Origin: JAIVGV01 sp031425275
GTDB taxonomy: Bacteria; Acidobacteriota; Blastocatellia; Pyrinomonadales; Pyrinomonadaceae
Assembly: GCA_031425275.1 (NCBI GenBank)
Contig: JANPJA010000161.1
Span: 9,036 to 73,035 of the forward strand
Direction of reading: 5' to 3'
Length of the DNA stretch: 64,000 nucleotides
The position numbers and the translations under genes were made by a program. Every line of letters begins with the position of its first letter. Position 1 is the first letter of the stretch. Below the pieces are notes generated by a model. That model was not told the origin of the DNA and searched no databases. It saw only the letters and a list, made by a program, of their open reading frames with translations. Shown here piece after piece: positions 27,056 through 36,516 of this stretch.

Positions 27056-29644
27056 GTGAGCCGTGAGCTTCAAACCCACACCGAACACGTGTCCCAGAGA
27101 AACCAATCGGATCACCTGCCCGACCATTTAATCGACCTCGACGGCGAGTCGTGGGCTTTATGGCGTGACGTGTGTGTGCGCGGCGCGGGTTTTCCGGCCG
27201 GGCAGGTACTCGCCCTCGCCACCCCCGGCGGAAGCAGCGCCGCCGACCGCGTGCTCGATCTCGAAGCGGAGTTGGAGCAAACGAGACAAGTGGCGATCTC
27301 CGCCGCCCTGCGTCAGTTTGAAGGCGCGGAGGGCGAGCGGCTCGCCGTCCTGGATAAAGTCGTCAGGAAACTCAAACAGCAGAAACTCCCCGCGCCGTTG
27401 GGCGAAGAGTACGAGTGTGCGACGGCGGTCGAAGCACTGCGCGACCTGCGCGGCCGTCTCGAAGCGGCGCGCGTGGAGTATCACAAGGCCATCGAGGATG
27501 GTCTGGGCGAAGTCTCGCAAACAATTCGGGGGGTCGCCGGGGCGAAGCGTTTTAGAGAGGCCGTGGCCTGGCAAAATCGTGACGCGCTCCACAATTGTTT
27601 AGACGCGCTCCTGCGCGCGCCTCCCGCCGCCGCCGCCGCGCCGCGCTCATCGCGTCTCCGCCAGCGCGAAGTGAGCGTCGCCAATTACTTGCAGCGTTAC
27701 TGTACGAAGAACGATACCATCGGCTTCTTCGGGCCGGCCGGTTGGGCGAGGTTCGTTGACGACGGCGAGGCTCTGACGGCGCGTCCGGGCGCGAGTCTGG
27801 TCTGCAATCGGCAGGTCTATTTTGAAGGCTGGGGCCTCGACGTGCTGGCCGAATGTCTGGCGAAGGGTAAGCGGTTGCAGCCGTGGATCGTGCCGCGCCG
27901 GTTGCCTTTCGTTCAACTGGATGGCGCGATGCTGCGGATGCCCTTCGAGCGTCCGGCGAAACTTCCGCCGGCCCTCGCCGCCGTCCTGCAAGCCTGCGAC
28001 GGCAACCGCACGGCAAGGGAAATCGCGGCCGGCGTGGCGGCCAACAACGGCGGCGGCCCGAAGGGTGAGGCCGATGTCTTCAGGCTCCTCGAAACTCTGC
28101 AACAGAAGGGCGTCATCGCGTGGGCTTTGGAAGTTCCGTGGACGCTCGATCACCCGCACGAGACGCGACTGGAAAACAACCTGCGGCGGCTGCTCGACCG
28201 CATCGGCGATCAAGACTTGCACCGCGAGGCGCACGGCGCGCTCGACCAACTCGATAACGCCCGCCACGGAGTCGCGGCGGCGGCGGGTGACGACACGAAA
28301 CTCGACGCCGCCTTCGAACGTCTCTCGGAGACCTTCGAGCGGCTGACGGGTACGGCCGCCACTCGCGCGGGCGGCAAAACTTACGCGGGGCGCACGCTGG
28401 TGTATGAAGACTGCCGCCGCGACATCGAAATCGAACTCGGGCCGGACATCCTCGCCGCGCTCGCCGCGCCTCTGCCGTTGCTGCTGCGGAGCGCGCGCTG
28501 GTTTACCTCCGAGGTGGCCCGGCTCTACCGCAAGGCGTTCCAGGACATCCACTCCGATCTCGCACGCGCCGGCGGTTCCGCCGCCGTCGAGAGCGTGGAT
28601 TTCTGGCTGCGCGCCTTCCCGCTTCTGTTCGACGACAAGCAGCGTCTGGTGGACACCGTGCTGGCGCAGTTTCAGCAACGGTGGGCGGACGCGCTCTCGA
28701 TTCCCGCGGGGATACGCCGTGCCGAATACAACTGCGAGCAACTGCGCGGACTAGTCGATGCGGCCTTCGACGCCGAGCGTCCCGGCTGGCCTTTCGCGCG
28801 CTATCAAAGTCCCGACTTGATGCTCGCGGCGTCGAGCGTCGAGGCCGCGCGGCGCGGCGAATATCAACTCGTGCTCGGAGAACTTCACATCGGTCTCAAT
28901 ACGCTCGGCGCGCCCTACTTCGTCGGGCAGCACCCGACGCCGGAAAAGCTCTTTGACGCGCTCGACCTCGACGTGCCGGAGATTCGCCTCGTCACCGTGA
29001 CGCCGAAAGCGATGATCACGGGGCGCAACCATCCGATCTTCGTCACGCCCAAGGATTTGCGTCTCGAATTTACGCGCGACCCGTCGAACGTGCGGCGGGA
29101 GAGGTCTCTCCCGATCGCCGAGACGCTGATCGACGAGACGGCCGACGGGTTGGTGCTGAGAACGCGCGACGGCCGCCTGAGCTTCGACATCATCGACGCC
29201 TTTGCCGACGTGCTGTCGGGACTGTCGGCCAACTCCTTTAAGCTGCTGCGTCCCGCGCCGCACACGCCGCGCGTCTCCTTCGACCGCCTGATCGTGTGCC
29301 GCGAAACTTGGCGCTTCGCCCCGGCGGGGCTGACGTTCGCCTTCGAGAAAGCGGAGTCGGAACGATTCATCGCGGCCCGACGGTGGGCGCGGGCGAATTC
29401 AATCCCGCGTTTCGTGTTCACCAAATCGCCCGCCGAAACCAAACCGGTCTTCGTTGATTTCGATAGCCCCGCGCTGCTCGACGTGTTCTCCAGAATGGTG
29501 CGCCAGTGTGCGGAAAGCGGCGAAACGTCGCTCATCGGCCTGACCGAGATGATACCGAGTCTTGACGAACTCTGGCTGCCGGACGCCGAGGGCCGACTTT
29601 ACACAAGCGAGTTTCGGGTCGTGGCGCTTGACCGGTCACGATGA
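27056..29644 (+). CDS. Lantibiotic dehydratase-like protein without elimination domain (small LanB / PEARL type)
   Basis: 862 residues that match the N-terminal, glutamyl-tRNA-using domain of LanB dehydratases. RDVCVRGAGFPA lies at 37-48, the typical NYLQRYCTKNDTIGFFGP block at 210-227, and the family ending (EMIPSLDELWLPDAEGRLYT) close to the C-terminus. The roughly 280-residue SpaB_C elimination domain is absent, and no separate gene for it is seen nearby. Known proteins of this shape are either half of a split dehydratase or aminoacyl-tRNA ligases that add an amino acid to a peptide (PEARLs). No RiPP precursor gene lies next to it, so the substrate may be the NRPS product or a free intermediate. 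The start is GTG 27056; CGGAAG upstream is a weak ribosome site. It sits between SbnB and the exporter in the same direction. Confidence 0.85.
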   Translation: MSRELQTHTEHVSQRNQSDHLPDHLIDLDGESWALWRDVCVRGAGFPAGQVLALATPGGSSAADRVLDLEAELEQTRQVAISAALRQFEGAEGERLAVLDKVVRKLKQQKLPAPLGEEYECATAVEALRDLRGRLEAARVEYHKAIEDGLGEVSQTIRGVAGAKRFREAVAWQNRDALHNCLDALLRAPPAAAAAPRSSRLRQREVSVANYLQRYCTKNDTIGFFGPAGWARFVDDGEALTARPGASLVCNRQVYFEGWGLDVLAECLAKGKRLQPWIVPRRLPFVQLDGAMLRMPFERPAKLPPALAAVLQACDGNRTAREIAAGVAANNGGGPKGEADVFRLLETLQQKGVIAWALEVPWTLDHPHETRLENNLRRLLDRIGDQDLHREAHGALDQLDNARHGVAAAAGDDTKLDAAFERLSETFERLTGTAATRAGGKTYAGRTLVYEDCRRDIEIELGPDILAALAAPLPLLLRSARWFTSEVARLYRKAFQDIHSDLARAGGSAAVESVDFWLRAFPLLFDDKQRLVDTVLAQFQQRWADALSIPAGIRRAEYNCEQLRGLVDAAFDAERPGWPFARYQSPDLMLAASSVEAARRGEYQLVLGELHIGLNTLGAPYFVGQHPTPEKLFDALDLDVPEIRLVTVTPKAMITGRNHPIFVTPKDLRLEFTRDPSNVRRERSLPIAETLIDETADGLVLRTRDGRLSFDIIDAFADVLSGLSANSFKLLRPAPHTPRVSFDRLIVCRETWRFAPAGLTFAFEKAESERFIAARRWARANSIPRFVFTKSPAETKPVFVDFDSPALLDVFSRMVRQCAESGETSLIGLTEMIPSLDELWLPDAEGRLYTSEFRVVALDRSR

Positions 29645-29727
29645 TTCCCAATACCATCGGGCGGATTCCCGCCCCCGCCCCTCGCGGCTTCTCTCTCTTC
29701 ATCGACCGGGCAACTGTAATCTAGCAG

Positions 29728-31437
29728 ATGAAAATCCTTTCTTTTCTAATGCGTAACGCTCGCGGCATTGTCATCTCGGCCGTGATCGCCGGAGTTATCA
29801 GCGGGGCCTGCAACACGGGGATGATCGCGCTCATCACCCTGACGCTCAACGGGCAGGGCGACCCGATGACCCGCCTCTGGGTCTTCATCGCACTGTGCGC
29901 CGTCGCCCCGCTCGCCAGAGTCGCCTCCGAGATGTTGCTCGTGCAGCTCGGCCAGCGGTCAATCTTCGAGCTGCGGATGCAACTGAGCCGCCGCATCCTC
30001 TCCGTCCCGCTCAAGCAACTCGAAGGCGTCGGCCCGCACCGTCTGACGGCGGCGCTCACGGACGACGTGTTCGCCGTCACCGGCGCGCTGACTTTCATCC
30101 CGATTCTCTGCATCAACATCGCGGTGGTCATCGGCTGTCTGATCTATCTGGGGATGCTCTCGTTCGACGTGTTCCTCGTCGTCTTCGGCTTCATCATCCT
30201 CGGCATCATCAGCTACCAGCTCCCCATCGTGGCGGCGACGCGCTCGCTCGTTCAGGCGCGCGAAGTCGAAGACAGTTTGTACGGCAACTTCCGCGCGATG
30301 ATCGAGGGCATCAAGGAACTTAAAATGCACGGCGCGCGGCGTCACGCCTTCCTCAATGACGTGCTGGGCGACACCGCCGCCACCTTCCAGCGTCATAACG
30401 TGAAGGGGATGCTCATCTACACGATTGCTTCCAGTTGGGGGCAACTGCTGGTCTTCGTCGTGATCGGGCTGGTTCTCTTCGCGTTGCCCGCCGTCCAGAC
30501 CGTCACCTCGCTCGCGCTGACCGGCTACGCCCTGACCATTCTCTACATGATGACGCCGTTGCAGGTGATCTTGAACACGCTGCCCAACATGTCGAGGGCG
30601 AGCGTCGCCCTCAATAAAATAGAGCAACTCAACCTCTCTCTGGCGGCGTTCCCCGCGCAGGATGAGTTGGCGAAACAACCCGCCCCGGCCGTGGCCTATC
30701 CGGGGCTGGAACTGGTCGGCGTGACGCACACCTATTACCTGGATGTCGAAGAACGTAACTTTACGCTCGGCCCCATCGATCTCAGGTTCGGGCAGGGCGA
30801 GGTGGTCTTTCTGGTCGGCGGCAACGGGAGCGGAAAGACTACGCTGGCGAAGTTGTTGGTCGGCCTCTACGCGCCCGAAGCCGGTGAGATTCGTTGCGCC
30901 GATCGGGCCGTCACCGACGAGACGCGCGCCGCTTACCGCGAATACTTTTCGGTCGTCTTCTCGGACTTCTATCTCTTCGAGAGCTTGCTCGGCATCGACC
31001 GGCGGGAGATCGACACGAAGGCTCGAAATTATCTCAAGCAGTTGCAGCTCGACCACAAGGTTCAGGTCAAAGGCGACGCTTTGACGACGACCCAACTCTC
31101 GCAGGGACAACGCAAGCGGCTCGCGCTCCTGACCGCGTATCTCGAAGACCGCCCCGTCTATCTCTTCGACGAGTGGGCGGCGGATCAAGACCCGCTCTTC
31201 AAGAAGGTCTTCTACCACCAGTTGTTGCCGGAGTTGAAAGCCAGAGGCAAGACCGTCTTCGTCATCAGCCACGACGATCACTACTACTTCGTCGCCGACC
31301 GCATCATCAAACTCGATTACGGCAAAGTAGAGTATGACCGGCGAACCGGGGATGCGCTGGCGGCCGCGGCCGAAGTGCCGGTCGGCGCGGCGCAGGCGGC
31401 CGACGCGGCGCGGGTGCTTCAGCACGACGAGGTATGA
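29728..31437 (+). CDS. SyrD/PvdE-type cyclic peptide ABC exporter
   Basis: 569 residues with permease and ATPase fused. About six hydrophobic segments lie in the first 310 residues. The nucleotide-binding domain has Walker A GGNGSGKTT near 365, the signature LSQGQ near 457 and Walker B VYLFDEW near 480. The family exports siderophores and lipopeptides, usually as a homodimer in the inner membrane, so this is the likely product exporter. It starts 83 bases after the LanB-like gene. The first codons (around MRNARGIVISAV) and a short C-terminal piece (RGKTV) occur again, fused together, at 59.45-59.52 kb, the remains of a second exporter. Confidence 0.93.
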   Translation: MKILSFLMRNARGIVISAVIAGVISGACNTGMIALITLTLNGQGDPMTRLWVFIALCAVAPLARVASEMLLVQLGQRSIFELRMQLSRRILSVPLKQLEGVGPHRLTAALTDDVFAVTGALTFIPILCINIAVVIGCLIYLGMLSFDVFLVVFGFIILGIISYQLPIVAATRSLVQAREVEDSLYGNFRAMIEGIKELKMHGARRHAFLNDVLGDTAATFQRHNVKGMLIYTIASSWGQLLVFVVIGLVLFALPAVQTVTSLALTGYALTILYMMTPLQVILNTLPNMSRASVALNKIEQLNLSLAAFPAQDELAKQPAPAVAYPGLELVGVTHTYYLDVEERNFTLGPIDLRFGQGEVVFLVGGNGSGKTTLAKLLVGLYAPEAGEIRCADRAVTDETRAAYREYFSVVFSDFYLFESLLGIDRREIDTKARNYLKQLQLDHKVQVKGDALTTTQLSQGQRKRLALLTAYLEDRPVYLFDEWAADQDPLFKKVFYHQLLPELKARGKTVFVISHDDHYYFVADRIIKLDYGKVEYDRRTGDALAAAAEVPVGAAQAADAARVLQHDEV

Positions 31438-31507
31438 CGAGGGGGCGGCGAGTTACCGTCGAATCGTCCGCGCGGTTGCGGATATTTGATCGCGCCGGTT
31501 GCCGAGT

Positions 31508-32281
31508 ATGTCGAAGCCAATCACGTCCGGCCCGTGGGTCGTCCTCCAGCGGCCTAACCCGTCGGCCAAAATGAGACTCTTCTGTTTCCCGTACGCGGGC
31601 GGCGGGGCGATGATTTATCAATCGTGGTGGAGGAGCCTGCCGCCGACCGTCGAGGTGTGTCCCGTGCAATTGCCGGGGCGCGGCGCGCGTTTGCGGGAAA
31701 CGCCCTTCACGCGGCTTGAGCCTTTGGTGCAGGAGACGGCGCGGGGAATCGCGCCTTATTTGGACAAGCCGTTCGCCTTCTTCGGCCACAGCATGGGCGC
31801 CCTGATTGGTTTTGAGTTGGCGCGGCGGTTGCGCCGATCTCCGTCGCTGCGGCAGCCGTCGCTGTTGTTCGTTTCCGGCAGTGGCGCCCCACAGTTGGGG
31901 CCGCTCAGCCGACCACTCTACGCGCTGCCGAAGCCGGAACTGATGGAAGAATTGCGCCGCCTGAACGGGACTCCAGAGGAGGTGCTGGCCCATCCCGAAT
32001 TGATGGAACTGATGCTGCCCATCATCCGTGTGGATTTCGAGGTTTGCCAAACCTACGCCTACACCGACGAGCCTCCCCTCGGATGCCCGATCACCGCCGT
32101 CGGCGGTTTGTCGGATGTTGAAGTACGCCCCGAACATGTCAGGGAGTGGCAACGGCAGACGACCTCTGACTTCTCGATGTGGATGTTACCCGGCGATCAC
32201 TTTTTTCTTAACACGTTGTCGGCGCAACTTTTTCACATCCTGTCGCAACAGATCGAGCAACTAATCAGTTCCGTTGACTAG
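31508..32281 (+). CDS. Type II thioesterase 1
   Basis: 257 residues of the GrsT/RifR family of stand-alone alpha/beta-hydrolases that clear misloaded or stalled acyl groups from carrier domains. The nucleophile is Ser95 in FGHSMGA, and the typical blocks RLFCFPYAGGG, VQLPGRG and GDHFFLN (active His) are present. ATG 31508 is taken as the start; an in-frame TTG at 31499 is possible. It is one of three such genes in the window and directly follows the exporter. Confidence 0.93.
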   Translation: MSKPITSGPWVVLQRPNPSAKMRLFCFPYAGGGAMIYQSWWRSLPPTVEVCPVQLPGRGARLRETPFTRLEPLVQETARGIAPYLDKPFAFFGHSMGALIGFELARRLRRSPSLRQPSLLFVSGSGAPQLGPLSRPLYALPKPELMEELRRLNGTPEEVLAHPELMELMLPIIRVDFEVCQTYAYTDEPPLGCPITAVGGLSDVEVRPEHVREWQRQTTSDFSMWMLPGDHFFLNTLSAQLFHILSQQIEQLISSVD

Positions 32282-32407
32282 CCTTCGAGCGGCGGGCTAG
32301 ACTCGTCACCAGTCACAGTTCGGCGCGAGTCGCCGGAATACGGAAATACTACGGCGCACCGCTTGCCCCTCCTGTCGCTCGGCGAGCGCGCGTCGTCTAA
32401 CGTCACC

Positions 32408-32472
32408 TCTCACTCACACAGTCATGAAATGCGTACTGTCAACTCTCACCCACACCATCATGAAATACGTAC
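32408..32472 (+). repeat. 36-bp spaced imperfect duplication carrying two start codons
   Basis: Bases 32408-32436 and 32444-32472 match at 25 of 29 positions with a 36-base period. Each copy contains an ATG followed by AAATRCGTAC (32424 and 32460), in the same frame. The duplication lengthened the 5' end of the DUF5916 gene by 12 codons. Confidence 0.75.
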
Positions 32473-34958
32473 CTTCCTTCGCACTCTGCTTCTGTCTCAA
32501 TTTGTGTCTCGCGTACGGGCAAGCTCCGGCGGCCACGCAGACGCCGGCGGCGGGGCAGCAGCAGCCGACGCCGACGCCCGAGCAGACGCCGGCGACGCCC
32601 GTGACGGCGGCCGGGAACACGACGGTCCTGAGTGTTCTGGCGCCGCCCGAGAAGTCGCAGCCGGTGCGCGTCGCGCGGTTCGAGAGCGCGCCCGTGATCG
32701 ACGGCATTCTCGATGAGGAGGTGTGGAAAAACGCCGCCCCGATGAAGGACTTCTATCAGGTGAGTCCCGGCGACAACATCGCCCCCTCGCAGCGCACCGA
32801 GGTGCGCATCGGCTACGACGACAAGTTTCTGTATCTGGCTTTTCAAGCCTTCGACGAAGCGGGTAAGGTGCGCGCCACGGTCGCCAAACGCGATCAGGTC
32901 TTCGACGACGACAACGTCACCGTCTATCTCGACACCTTCAACGACCAGCGCAAAGCGTACCTGTTCACTTTCAACCCGCACGGCATTCAGGCCGACGCCG
33001 TGTTCACCGAAGGGGGCGGGGAAGACTACAGCGTCGATGTCGTCATGACCTCGAAGGGGGCCATCAACCCCGACGGCTACACGGTGGAGGTGTCAATCCC
33101 GTTCAAGTCTCTGCGCTATGAGGCGGGCAAGGGCAAGTTCTGGGGCATCCATCTCTTCCGCCGGATCAAACGGCTGAACAACGAAGAGAACTCGTGGCTG
33201 CCGATCTCGCGCGACAAGTCGGGGGTGCTCAATCAGGCGGGGCGGATCACGGGACTCGAAGGCATCTCGACCGAGCGCACGCTCGAATTGATCCCGAGCC
33301 TGACCATCTCGGAAGGGGGGAGGCGCGTCTCCACCCTCACGCGGCAGTTTCTTCAAGCTAACCCGAACGCCGTCGATCCGGGTCGTTTCGTCAACGAACC
33401 GATCGGCGCGGAGCCGGGGCTGACGGCCAAACTAGGCATCACGCCGACCGTGACGCTCGACCTCGCCATCAATCCCGACTTCGCACAGGTCGAAGCGGAT
33501 GAAACGGTCGTCTTAGCCAACCAGCGTTTCCCGATTTTCTTCGCCGAGAAGCGTCCCTTCTTTCTCGAAGGCATCGAAATCTTTCAAACGCCTCTCAACG
33601 CCGTGGACACGCGCGCGGTGGTCGATCCCGACATGGCCGTGAAGCTCACGGGCAAGCGCGGGCGCAATACCTTCGGCCTGCTGTTCGCGTCGGACAATGC
33701 CCCCGGCAATTTCTCGGATGATGAGCGAACCGACCCCGACACCCTCCCCGGGATCGAAAGGTTCCTCGACAAGAACGCTTACATCGGCGTGCTGCGCCTC
33801 CAACGCGACATCGGTAAAGAGTCGCGCATCGGCGTCATCGGGACGACCTACAACTTCCTCGAACGCAAAAACCATCTGGGCGGCATCGACGGACGCCTAC
33901 AGGTCAACCAGCAAACCTATTTCGCCTTCCAAGCCGCGGCGACGAATTCGCAAGTTTCCTTCTTCGACGGCGACCCGCGCGCGGGCGTCTGCGGGTCGGG
34001 CAACGGGTTCGGGTATTCTTTCAACTACGATAGCTCCGGGCGGCATTTCGGATACAGGTTCAGTGGCCGCGGGCGGACGCGCAACTACTGCGCGCTCGTC
34101 GGCTTTACGCCGCGCACCAACACCAACCAGGAGGAGTTATTCCTCCGTTATAACTCCGAGCCGAACCCCAAGGCCAAGCTCATCTCGTGGAGCATCTACA
34201 ACTCTTTCCGCCCCGGCTTCGACTGGCAGGGTCGCTCGCAGAATTGGACGAACGAGACGCAGGTGTCCTTCAACCTCGTGCGACAAACCTCGATCGGCAT
34301 CGGCGCGAGCGGGGGCTACGAGCGTCTCTTCGAAGAAGAGTTCGGCCCGGCGGGCACCTTCGCCGGTGGGGATTCGGAGCGCTCGACTTACAAGAAAGTC
34401 TTTTACGCTTTCGGCAGCACCAACCCGACGAAGAAATATTCGCTCTTCTTTCTCGGCATCTACAACGCCGGAGCCTTCGACTTCGACTTCGGCGCGGGGC
34501 AGAAGTTTCCGCGCGTCAGCCCGCGCGCTCTGATCGACCCGGGGGCCGCCCTCGATCCCGGCGCGGGCACGTCGCTCGACCTCCAAGGGAGTTTTGCCTT
34601 CCAGCCGACCGACGCCTTTCGCGTTTCGCTCGATTACACCAAGAGCCGGCTCTCGCGCCGCGACACGGGGCGCGTCGCCTTCGACGACAACATCTACTCC
34701 GTGCGTGCCACCTATCAGTTCAGCCGCTTCACCTTCGCGCGCGCGCGCGTGGATTACGACTCACTGTTCGCGAACGTCAGAGGGCAATACCTGCTCGGTT
34801 ATACTCCCAACCCCGGCACGGCCTTTTACGTCGGCTATAACAACGACCTCAACTACAACGGCTTCAACCCCTTCACGGGACAGGGCGAACCGGGCTTCCG
34901 GCGCAACGGTCAGACCTTCTTCATCAAGGCGACCTACCTGTTCCGGCGCAGCTTCTAG
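32460..34958 (+). CDS. Secreted DUF5916 / CBM9-like outer-membrane-type protein
   Basis: 832 residues from ATG 32460. This start gives a clean signal peptide (MKYVPSFALCFCLNLCLAYG); the upstream ATG 32424 would add 12 residues from a duplicated segment. After a Gln/Thr/Pro-rich linker comes a carbohydrate-binding-module-9-like beta-sandwich (VIDGILDEEVW, then YDDKFLYLAFQAFD), then a long region rich in aromatic beta-strands that resembles an outer-membrane barrel and ends in Phe. DUF5916 proteins are common in Acidobacteriota and Bacteroidota and their role is unknown. Its place between a thioesterase and a decayed C domain suggests it was carried along with the neighbouring block; a role in export or sensing of the product is conceivable but unsupported. 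Confidence 0.8.
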   Translation: MKYVPSFALCFCLNLCLAYGQAPAATQTPAAGQQQPTPTPEQTPATPVTAAGNTTVLSVLAPPEKSQPVRVARFESAPVIDGILDEEVWKNAAPMKDFYQVSPGDNIAPSQRTEVRIGYDDKFLYLAFQAFDEAGKVRATVAKRDQVFDDDNVTVYLDTFNDQRKAYLFTFNPHGIQADAVFTEGGGEDYSVDVVMTSKGAINPDGYTVEVSIPFKSLRYEAGKGKFWGIHLFRRIKRLNNEENSWLPISRDKSGVLNQAGRITGLEGISTERTLELIPSLTISEGGRRVSTLTRQFLQANPNAVDPGRFVNEPIGAEPGLTAKLGITPTVTLDLAINPDFAQVEADETVVLANQRFPIFFAEKRPFFLEGIEIFQTPLNAVDTRAVVDPDMAVKLTGKRGRNTFGLLFASDNAPGNFSDDERTDPDTLPGIERFLDKNAYIGVLRLQRDIGKESRIGVIGTTYNFLERKNHLGGIDGRLQVNQQTYFAFQAAATNSQVSFFDGDPRAGVCGSGNGFGYSFNYDSSGRHFGYRFSGRGRTRNYCALVGFTPRTNTNQEELFLRYNSEPNPKAKLISWSIYNSFRPGFDWQGRSQNWTNETQVSFNLVRQTSIGIGASGGYERLFEEEFGPAGTFAGGDSERSTYKKVFYAFGSTNPTKKYSLFFLGIYNAGAFDFDFGAGQKFPRVSPRALIDPGAALDPGAGTSLDLQGSFAFQPTDAFRVSLDYTKSRLSRRDTGRVAFDDNIYSVRATYQFSRFTFARARVDYDSLFANVRGQYLLGYTPNPGTAFYVGYNNDLNYNGFNPFTGQGEPGFRRNGQTFFIKATYLFRRSF

Positions 34959-35038
34959 CCGCGGCCGGGCGCTTGAGTCGCGTTGGCGAAAACATCGAAA
35001 AGGGAATTCAGAGCCAAGAGATGACGCGCGCCTAAGGC

Positions 35039-35388
35039 TACCGGCTCGCGCGGTTCGCCGACCGCGTGCCCGTGCTCGGCCTGCCACTTGCCACCATAAC
35101 GGTCGCTCGAAGGCCGAGTTGAGCATGAATGTCGTCGAGCGGCCGGGGGACATCCGCATCGAGTGCGCCTACAACGCAGACCTCTCCGACGCCGCGACCG
35201 TCCGCGGTCGGCTCGCCTACTTCGAGGCCATCCCGCGCGCCGTCACCGCCGGCCCGCGGGTCAAACTCCCGGCATTGGCCGATGATCTCGCCGAGTCCGA
35301 CCGCCGGCGGCGCGCGCCGCGCGAGAAAGAGTTCAGGGAGTCGCGCCGACGCAAGTCGAAGGGCATCCGCCCCCGTCCCGTGAGCTAA
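35039..35388 (+). pseudogene. Decayed remnant of a condensation-domain C-terminus
   Basis: Two in-register pieces of a C domain survive with the middle deleted and the frame shifted. From 35039 the translation YRLARFADRVPVLGLP aligns with YWLGQFADRIPVLDLP of the PKS1 C domain. From 35095 another frame reads HNGRSKAELSMNVVE, aligning with HNGRAKFELSVNIVE of PKS1, and runs to the stop at 35388 with a basic tail like those of PKS1 and C2. About 150 residues between the two pieces are missing and no start with a ribosome site is seen. It sits just before TauD 1, the position where an active C domain would be expected. The stretch 34959-35038 holds nothing I recognise. Confidence 0.85.
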
Positions 35389-35409
35389 ACCACGCGAGCG
35401 AAAGCAGAG

Positions 35410-36516
35410 ATGGGCAAAACCGTGACACGCAAACCAAGCCTCAACTTGCCGGGCCGTCTCCGGCGCAGCGCGATCGCGCCGCCGTCGGAGATGGTCGAAA
35501 CGAGTCGCCTGCGACCCGACGACCGTCTGCCGTTGGTCTACCGCCCGAACGTGCCCGACCTCGAACTGTCCGAGTGGGCGGCGTCGCATCGCGCGGCGGT
35601 CGAAGCGCAACTCGACGAGCACGGCGCGCTGCTCTTTCGCGGCTTCGACGTGCGCAACCCGGAGCAGTTCGAGCGCTTCGCCGCCGCCTTCTGCCGCGAC
35701 CTCTTCAACGAGAACGGCGAGCACCCGCGCCGCAGCGTCAGCGGCAACGTTTACACGCCGGTCTTCTACCCGCCCGAACGGCAACTGCTCTGGCACAACG
35801 AAAACTCCTTCAATCATCGCTGGCCGTCGAAAATCTGGTTCTGCTGTATGCAGCCCGCCGCCGAGGGCGGAGAGACGCCGCTCGCCGACAGCCGCCGCGT
35901 CTATCAACTTCTCGACCCCGCCATCAAGCGACGCTTCGCCGAGAAGCACGTGATGTACGTGCGCAACTACGACGGTCAACTCGGGCTCGATTGGCAGACC
36001 GTCTTTCGCACGGACGACCGCGCCGAAGTCGAACGCCGCTGCCGCGAATCCGGCATGGAGGCGACGTGGAAAGCGGGCGACCGACTGCGCACACAGTGTG
36101 TGCGCCCCGCCGCCGTCAGACATCCGCGAACGGGCGAAGATGTCTGGTTCAATCAAGCGCAGCACTGGCACGTCGCCTGTCTCGACGAGACGACGCGGCA
36201 AGTCTTCCGCTCCTCGTTCGCCGATGCAGACCTTCCGCGCCACTGTTACTACGGCGACGGCTCGCCCATCGAAGACGGCGTGATGCATGAAATCCTCGAA
36301 GTCTATCGCCAACTCGAAGTCGTCTTCGCGTGGCAACCGGGCGACATCGTGATGCTCGACAACCTCTCGACCGCGCACGGCCGCAACGCCTACGCGGGCG
36401 AGCGCCGCCTGCTCGTGGCAATGGGGGCGATGATGAGTTACGCGGACGTGCGGACATCAACGGCGGACGTTCGACCATCAACGGCGGGCGCGCAGACCAC
36501 AAGGTCGGAGGCTTAA
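35410..36516 (+). CDS. TauD/TfdA-family hydroxylase 1 (SyrP-like)
   Basis: 368 residues of the taurine-dioxygenase-like Fe(II)/2-oxoglutarate family. His129-x-Glu131 (LLWHNENSFN) and His323 (STAHGRN) are the iron ligands, and Arg332/Arg333 fit the 2-oxoglutarate anchor. HNE instead of HxD is usual in SyrP-type enzymes, which beta-hydroxylate an amino acid bound to an NRPS carrier. The stop is immediately followed by the NRPS3 start, so the two are probably made together. NRPS3 has an Asn-type pocket, which suggests beta-hydroxyasparagine. Confidence 0.9.
   Translation: MGKTVTRKPSLNLPGRLRRSAIAPPSEMVETSRLRPDDRLPLVYRPNVPDLELSEWAASHRAAVEAQLDEHGALLFRGFDVRNPEQFERFAAAFCRDLFNENGEHPRRSVSGNVYTPVFYPPERQLLWHNENSFNHRWPSKIWFCCMQPAAEGGETPLADSRRVYQLLDPAIKRRFAEKHVMYVRNYDGQLGLDWQTVFRTDDRAEVERRCRESGMEATWKAGDRLRTQCVRPAAVRHPRTGEDVWFNQAQHWHVACLDETTRQVFRSSFADADLPRHCYYGDGSPIEDGVMHEILEVYRQLEVVFAWQPGDIVMLDNLSTAHGRNAYAGERRLLVAMGAMMSYADVRTSTADVRPSTAGAQTTRSEA

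Noticed and set aside
26900..29760. A RiPP precursor peptide near the LanB-like gene
   Set aside because: I read both flanks for short frames with a leader and Ser/Thr/Cys-rich core and found none convincing; gaps are under 90 bases.
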